Of a DNA stretch of 64,000 bases, positions 59,350-64,000 are shown in pieces (the first letter of the stretch is position 1; every line of letters begins with the position of its first letter). Under the pieces are notes generated by a model. The model saw nothing but the letters and a program-made list of their open reading frames with translations. It had not been told where the DNA came from and did not search any database. The stretch is taken from contig LVEI03000001.1 of NCBI GenBank assembly GCA_001595385.3, positions 2,361,344 through 2,425,343 on the forward strand, in the 5' to 3' direction. Made by a program: the position numbers and the translations under genes. The DNA is from Deltaproteobacteria bacterium GWC2_55_46 (lineage in GTDB: Bacteria; Desulfobacterota; GWC2-55-46).

Positions 59350-60521
59350 GGAAGATAGCAGTCATCACTGGGACCAGGGCCGATTATGGACTCCTTTACT
59401 GGATGATCAGGGGAATACAGGAGGATGACGACCTTGAGCTTCAGCTCATAGTAACGGGTATGCACCTGTCCCCGGAGTTCGGCCTTACGGTAAGGGAAAT
59501 AGAGGGCGACGGCTTCCCGGTGGCCGAGAGGGTAGAGATGCTGCTCTCCTCTGACACCGAATATGCCATCTCAGCTTCAATGGCAATTGGCATGGCGGGC
59601 TTCGCGAAGGCGTACGACAGGCTCAGGCCTGACATAATAGTCATCCTTGGCGACAGGTTCGAATCGCTTTCGGCGGCAGCGGCTGCCGTGCCCTTCAGGA
59701 TACCTGTAGCCCACATACACGGCGGAGAGTCGACAGAGGGGGCGATGGACGAGCAGATCCGCCACGCCATAACAAAGCTGAGCCATGTCCACTTTACATC
59801 GACGGAGAAGTACAGGATGAGGGTAGTACAGATGGGAGAGGCCGGCAACAGGGTCTTTAATTTTGGCGCTCCCGGTCTCGAAAATATCCGGAGGCTCCGC
59901 CTGCTCGATAAGGACGAGCTCGCCTCCGATCTCGGCCTTCCCGCAAACAGGCGACTGGGCATCGTCACCTTCCACCCTGCAACCCTTGACCCTCACTCAG
60001 CTGGTAAGCAGGTAAGCGAACTGCTAAGCGCCCTTATACGGTTCGACTCGGTATTCTGGGTCCTGACCATGCCTAACGCTGACACCGGCGGAAGGGTAAT
60101 AATGGACATGTTCCGCGAGTTCGAGGCCGAAAACCCTGGCTTTGCCAGATGCTTCAGCTCGCTTGGGCGGCTTAAATACCTCTCTGCCATGAGGCACGCC
60201 TCCGTGATGGCCGGCAATTCCTCAAGCGCTCTCATAGAGGCGCCGAGCTTTGAGCTTCCGGCGGTCAATATCGGCGACAGGCAGGCCGGGAGGATAAGGG
60301 GGGCTAACGTGATAGAGGCGGAGCCATCGGCGCCCTCTATCAGCGGCGCCATAGAGAGGGCGCTCTCGACCGGCTTCAGGCTCTCGCTCAAGGGCTCCCT
60401 CAACCCTTACGGGGCCGGTGAGGCGAGCGAAAAGATCCTTGAAGTCCTCAAGGGCGTTCCCCTGGAGGGGCTTGTGAGGAAGAGCTTCAACGATATCTCC
60501 CAGCAGTGGAGCGCGGTGTAG
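59346..60521 (+). CDS. legG: NDP-sugar hydrolysing 2-epimerase (NeuC/LegG)
   Basis: 391 residues of the UDP-GlcNAc 2-epimerase fold (NeuC type). Family motifs: VITGTRADYGLLYWMI, VILGDRFESLSAA, HIHGGESTEGAMDEQIRHA, VTFHPATLD and the late VMAGNSSSALIEAPSF. It should hydrolyse the nucleotide and invert C2, releasing the free 6-deoxy sugar for LegI. In the Leg route the leaving group is GDP; specificity cannot be read from sequence by eye. Confidence 0.88.
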   Translation: MRKIAVITGTRADYGLLYWMIRGIQEDDDLELQLIVTGMHLSPEFGLTVREIEGDGFPVAERVEMLLSSDTEYAISASMAIGMAGFAKAYDRLRPDIIVILGDRFESLSAAAAAVPFRIPVAHIHGGESTEGAMDEQIRHAITKLSHVHFTSTEKYRMRVVQMGEAGNRVFNFGAPGLENIRRLRLLDKDELASDLGLPANRRLGIVTFHPATLDPHSAGKQVSELLSALIRFDSVFWVLTMPNADTGGRVIMDMFREFEAENPGFARCFSSLGRLKYLSAMRHASVMAGNSSSALIEAPSFELPAVNIGDRQAGRIRGANVIEAEPSAPSISGAIERALSTGFRLSLKGSLNPYGAGEASEKILEVLKGVPLEGLVRKSFNDISQQWSAV

Positions 60522-60539
60522 AAAAGGGGTTTTAAGACC

Positions 60540-61634
60540 ATGAAAAAAACAAGGCTCAAGTCCCTTCTCGCCGGCCCTGGCGAGACGGTAAAGCAGGCCA
60601 TGCAGAGGATGACCGAGGCTGGCGAGAAGATAATCTTCGTCGTGGACAGGGCAGGCGCGCTCCTCGGCACGGTAACGGACGGGGACATCAGAAGGAGCAT
60701 CATAAACGGCCTGGACATCTCGGCCCCTGTAAGCGGGGTGATGAAAGCGGCTTTCATCTCAATAGACGACGGCACACCATGCCTCAGGAAGAAGGCAAAG
60801 GAGCTGATGAAGAAGCACTTCATCGAATATGTTCCCGTGCTCGACGGCAAGCGCAGGGTGGTGGATATGGTCTCCTGGATAGAGTTCTTCAACGGCAACG
60901 GGAACGGAAACGGAAATGGGTGCGATAGGCAGGACACCCCAATAGTAATAATGGCCGGGGGCAAGGGCACGAGGCTCGACCCTTTCACCAGGATACTGCC
61001 AAAGCCACTCATCCCGCTTGGCGACAAGCCCATAATAGAGCACATCATGGACAGGTTCCACGAGAAGGGCTTCTACAGGTTCATGCTCGTCCTCAACTAC
61101 AAGAAGGAGATGATAAGGATGTACTTCGGGGAGAACAGGCATCCTTATGAAATAGACTTCATAGACGAAGACGAGTTCTGCGGCACCGCCGGCGGATTGC
61201 ACCTGTTGAGGGACAGGCTCCAGGGCACGTTCATAGTCACCAACTGCGACACCATACTTGAGGCCGACTACAGGGAGTTTTTCAGATGGCACAGGGACAA
61301 ATGCAACCTCATGACCATAATCGGCTCCCACAGGGAGGTCGTCATACCGTACGGCGTCCTGCAGATGAGCAAAGGCTTGTTCGTGGACATACGGGAGAAG
61401 CCGAAGTTCGACCTTTTCATCAACACAGGCACCTACGTGGTGGAACCGGAGATACTGGGGCTTCTCAAGGGCGGCGCGTTCATCAATATGGACGAGCTTA
61501 TCTCTTTGGCGAAGGACAGGTATTCTGACAGGGTAAGCGTTTTTCCCCACTGGGGAGGATGGTTCGACATAGGGCAGTGGGACGAGTACAGGCTAAGCGT
61601 TAAGCACCTCGAAGGCAGGGAGGGCGATGTATAA
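60540..61634 (+). CDS. ptmE: CBS-domain sugar-1-phosphate guanylyltransferase (PtmE-like)
   Basis: 364 residues. Two CBS motifs (about 10-115; VDRAGALLGTVTDGDIRR and YVPVLDGKRRVVDMVSWIE) precede a nucleotidyltransferase domain with VIMAGGKGTRLDPFTRILPK and the metal-binding NCDTI. The domains are joined by a five-fold Asn-Gly repeat (118-127). This fusion is the layout of Campylobacter PtmE, which makes GDP-glucosamine for legionaminic acid. Overlaps ptmA by 8 bp. Confidence 0.85.
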   Translation: MKKTRLKSLLAGPGETVKQAMQRMTEAGEKIIFVVDRAGALLGTVTDGDIRRSIINGLDISAPVSGVMKAAFISIDDGTPCLRKKAKELMKKHFIEYVPVLDGKRRVVDMVSWIEFFNGNGNGNGNGCDRQDTPIVIMAGGKGTRLDPFTRILPKPLIPLGDKPIIEHIMDRFHEKGFYRFMLVLNYKKEMIRMYFGENRHPYEIDFIDEDEFCGTAGGLHLLRDRLQGTFIVTNCDTILEADYREFFRWHRDKCNLMTIIGSHREVVIPYGVLQMSKGLFVDIREKPKFDLFINTGTYVVEPEILGLLKGGAFINMDELISLAKDRYSDRVSVFPHWGGWFDIGQWDEYRLSVKHLEGREGDV

Positions 61635-62376
61635 GGGGCTTTTCTCATGCGAGGGGAAGGTCGCGCTCATAACTGGCGGTAACGGCCTCATAGGAAGAGA
61701 GCTGGCGAGGGGGCTCGCCGAGCACGGGGCCAGGGTGGTTGTCGGCGACCTCGAAAGGCGCAGGCAAAGCGCTGCCGGGTTCGTAAGACTCGACATAGGC
61801 TCCGAGCGCTCGGTCGCCTCGGCGCTTGCCAGGGTGGCCGGGAAGTACGGCGCGGTCGATATCCTCGTGAACTGCGCCTACCCGAGGACGCGGGATTGGG
61901 GCGCGAAGTTAGAGGATATCCCCTTCTCATCGTGGAAGGAGAACGTTAATGACCATCTTGGCGGATATTTCCTCACATGCAGGCTGGCGGCAGAGCTCAT
62001 GCGCAGGCGCGGCGGGGGCAGCATCATAAACCTGGGCTCCATATACGGGGTCGCGGCCCCGGATTTCTCGATATACGAGGGCACAGGGATGACCATGCCG
62101 GCCGCGTACTCCGCGATAAAGGCAGGGCTCTTAGGGCTCACAAGGTACATGGCTTCGTACTATGGCAGTTTTAACGTCAGGGCGAACTGCGTCTCCCCGG
62201 GCGGCGTCTTGGACGGCCAGCCCCGGAGGTTCGTAAAAAAATACTGCTCCAAGGTGCCGCAGGGCAGGATGGCCTCGCCGGGAGATATCGTAGGGGCGGT
62301 GGTATTCCTGGCCTCAGAAGCATCGTCATACGTGACGGGGCAGAACATAGTGGTCGACGGAGGGTTTACGATCTGA
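61627..62376 (+). CDS. ptmA: Short-chain dehydrogenase/reductase (PtmA-like)
   Basis: 249-residue classical SDR. Cofactor motif ITGGNGLIGRELARGLAEHG, structural NCAYPR (in place of NNAG), and catalytic YSAIKAGLLGLTRYMA with Ser in INLGSIYG. In Campylobacter PtmA is needed for legionaminic acid and is thought to help form the glucosamine phosphate precursor; this role is transferred by gene context. It overlaps the next gene as ATGA/TGA by 3 bp. Confidence 0.82.
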   Translation: MYKGLFSCEGKVALITGGNGLIGRELARGLAEHGARVVVGDLERRRQSAAGFVRLDIGSERSVASALARVAGKYGAVDILVNCAYPRTRDWGAKLEDIPFSSWKENVNDHLGGYFLTCRLAAELMRRRGGGSIINLGSIYGVAAPDFSIYEGTGMTMPAAYSAIKAGLLGLTRYMASYYGSFNVRANCVSPGGVLDGQPRRFVKKYCSKVPQGRMASPGDIVGAVVFLASEASSYVTGQNIVVDGGFTI

Positions 62377-63344
62377 TGCTCAACGCGCTCGTGGTCGGAT
62401 ACGGCTCAGCCGGCAAGAGGCACCTGCGAAACCTGCTCAGGCTGGAGTGCATAGGAGGGGTGGCGGTCTGCACCGGCATGCCAGGCGCTGAGAGCGACCC
62501 GAGGGTGAGGTTCATAAGCTCGCTTGGTGAGGCGGAATCCAGGGGTTCGATTGAAAATGGGTTTGACTTCGCCATCGTCGCCAATGAGACGGGCAGGCAC
62601 ATGGAGACCGCGATAGAGCTTGCTGGAAGGGGCATCGATCTCCTGATAGAGAAGCCGCTGTCTAATAGCCTCGATGGGGTCGAAGTCCTCGAGGACGCGG
62701 TCAGGCAGAGGGGGCTTAAGGTGGGAGTCGCGTACAACTTCAGATTTCTGGGAGCGCTCGGCAGGGTAAAGGAGGAGCTTCGAAAGAAGACTATCGGCGA
62801 GGCGCTCTTCGCGAGGATAGAGGCCGGCCAGTACCTCCCTGCGTGGAGACCGGGACGAGACTACAGGCGCTCCTACAGCGCGAGCAGGGCAAGGGGCGGA
62901 GGGGTGACGCTGGATCTCTCCCATGAGATCGATTACATGCGCTATCTCTTCGGGGAGCCGGTCGAGTGGAAGGTCATCAGGTCAAAGGCTGGCTCCCTCG
63001 ACATTGACTCCGAGGACGTCTTCGAGGGCGTTTACAGGTTCACGAACGGCTTTGTCTGCAGCGTCCATCTCGACTACCTCCGCAGCGAGAAGAGGAGGAT
63101 GATAAGCATAACAGGGAGTAACGGAGCGATCGAGTGCGACCTGGCTGGCGCGCGTCTGAGAGCTGTGAGGGAGGGCCGGAGCGAGGATATGGGCACGCCG
63201 GCGATCTTTGACCTTGAGCAGTCCTACATGGACGAGCTCGTCCATTTCATCGGTTCCGTTGACAACGGCAGGAACCCAGGGCCGGGCCTCGAGGACGGCA
63301 TAGCCGCGCTCAGGCTCATTGAGGACTCTCATGTACATGGCTAA
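62376..63344 (+). CDS. ptmF: Gfo/Idh/MocA-family oxidoreductase (PtmF-like)
   Basis: 322 residues. Rossmann motif VVGYGSAGKRHLRNLL, the catalytic EKPLSNSLDG, and the Gfo/Idh/MocA C-terminal domain with LDLSHEIDYMRYLFGEPVEW supplying the His of the active site. By position next to ptmA and the cytidylyltransferase it corresponds to Campylobacter PtmF. Substrate is not settled. It begins on the stop codon of ptmA and overlaps the next gene by 14 bp. Confidence 0.78.
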   Translation: MLNALVVGYGSAGKRHLRNLLRLECIGGVAVCTGMPGAESDPRVRFISSLGEAESRGSIENGFDFAIVANETGRHMETAIELAGRGIDLLIEKPLSNSLDGVEVLEDAVRQRGLKVGVAYNFRFLGALGRVKEELRKKTIGEALFARIEAGQYLPAWRPGRDYRRSYSASRARGGGVTLDLSHEIDYMRYLFGEPVEWKVIRSKAGSLDIDSEDVFEGVYRFTNGFVCSVHLDYLRSEKRRMISITGSNGAIECDLAGARLRAVREGRSEDMGTPAIFDLEQSYMDELVHFIGSVDNGRNPGPGLEDGIAALRLIEDSHVHG

Positions 63345-64000
63345 AAAGGTGCTTTGCGTAATACCGGCCAGGAGCGGCTCGAAGGGGCTTCCGGGGAAGA
63401 ATATAAAAGAGCTTATGGGCAAGCCCCTGCTGGCCTACTCGATAGAGCACGCGAAGGCCTCGAAGTACATAGACAGGATCGTCGTCTCTACAGACGGCCT
63501 GGAGATAGCCGGGGTGGCCTTGAGGCACGGGGCCGAGGTGCCTTTCTTGCGCCCCAATGAACTCGCCGGAGACCAGAGCAGCACGATAGACGCGCTACTT
63601 CATGCGGTAGAAGAGGTCGAGGGGAGCGGATACGGCTTTGACTACCTGGTGCTACTGCACGTTACGACACCGCTCCGAAGCGCTGAGGACGTGGACGCCT
63701 GCATAGAGCTCCTCGCCGGGACCAACGCCGAGAGCGTTTTCTCAGTGACCGAGGCGCACAGGAACCCCTACTTCAACATGGTCGAGGTAAGTGACGGGAG
63801 GGTCAGCCTGGTAAAACCCGGTAACTTCGTCTCAAGGCAGACTGCTCCGCGGGTATTCGACATGAACTCTTCCATATACGTCTGGAAGAAGGACGCGCTC
63901 AAGGAGAAGAAGGCCGTGATCCTTGACAAGACCGCCATCTACATGATGCCGAGGGAGAGGTCTATAGACATCGACGACGGACTGGACTTCAGGATCGCCG
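63331..64000 (+). CDS. legF: CMP-legionaminic acid synthase (cut by window edge)
   Basis: 223 residues before the edge, so about ten are missing at the C-terminus. It has the cytidylyltransferase signature VIPARSGSKGLPGKNIKEL, then VVSTDGLEIA, LLHVTTPLRSAEDVD and RSIDIDDGLDF near the end. It activates the nonulosonic acid with CTP for transfer to a glycan. The start at 63331 has GAGG 6 bp upstream; ATG at 63337 is an alternative. KdsB and NeuA are relatives; context favours LegF (PtmB). Confidence 0.85.
   Translation, partial: MYMAKKVLCVIPARSGSKGLPGKNIKELMGKPLLAYSIEHAKASKYIDRIVVSTDGLEIAGVALRHGAEVPFLRPNELAGDQSSTIDALLHAVEEVEGSGYGFDYLVLLHVTTPLRSAEDVDACIELLAGTNAESVFSVTEAHRNPYFNMVEVSDGRVSLVKPGNFVSRQTAPRVFDMNSSIYVWKKDALKEKKAVILDKTAIYMMPRERSIDIDDGLDFRIA

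Overview
The window is a gene-dense, GC-rich (roughly 58 %) bacterial chromosome segment. Arg AGG and Ile ATA codons are frequent in every gene. Gene content (two-subunit pyruvate carboxylase, compact aconitase, NtrC-type two-component pair, multihaem cytochrome, small ferritins and rubredoxin-like proteins, hemerythrins, a large chemosensory operon, a nonulosonic-acid locus) suggests an uncultivated Gram-negative of the Desulfobacterota/Nitrospirota neighbourhood. This placement is inferred from gene content and codon style only. No rRNA, tRNA, CRISPR array, transposase or phage gene was found.

Layout. 1-6000 (minus strand): start of an AEC transporter, pycB, pycA, gltX and a Memo-family gene. 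6.1-12.4 kb: HAD phosphatase, Tat-exported DUF362 protein, aconitase and GH15 glucoamylase. 12.7-16.5 kb: an iron/oxygen cluster of bacterioferritin-like protein, 38-aa rubredoxin-like protein, MidA methyltransferase, 54-aa zinc-ribbon protein, second ferritin-like protein and geranylgeranyl reductase. 16.7-29.8 kb: PDZ-Spy-like secreted protein, hemerythrin, EamA transporter, NlpC/P60 hydrolase, a 28-residue membrane peptide with its own promoter and terminator, a histidine kinase/NtrC pair, prmC, YbaK, an archaemetzincin interrupted by an in-frame stop, DUF2249-hemerythrin, M48 lipoprotein, HhH protein and an orphan 85-aa protein. 30.0-39.8 kb: one chemosensory operon (MCP-like, cheY, STAS, cheA, mcp, cheW, cheR, histidine-kinase-like, cheD, cheB). 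39.9-50.4 kb: tetrahaem cytochrome, DsbA-like, CDF transporter, ABC-F, UvrD-like helicase, chlorite dismutase/HemQ-family protein and M1 aminopeptidase. 50.6-64.0 kb: Wzi-like and SLBB export proteins, followed by a nine-gene legionaminic-acid pathway that runs off the right edge.

How genes work together. The surface locus makes a CMP-activated nonulosonic acid through GDP-linked intermediates, in a gene set that matches the Campylobacter leg/ptm set. A formyltransferase stands where an N-acetyltransferase is expected, so the predicted product is an N-formylated legionaminic-type sugar, probably for a capsule or surface glycan exported with the Wzi and SLBB proteins. The chemosensory operon is complete for signalling and adaptation but carries no flagellar gene. 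Its CheA has an apparent MshEN-type (c-di-GMP-binding) tandem motif, and its accessory kinase has Asn where the phospho-accepting His belongs.

A dispersed family of imperfect-palindromic elements, with ends resembling CAGGCTGCTGAAAAA and its inverse, occurs at least six times between 12.5 and 44.7 kb and occupies many of the longer intergenic gaps. No associated transposase is present in the window.
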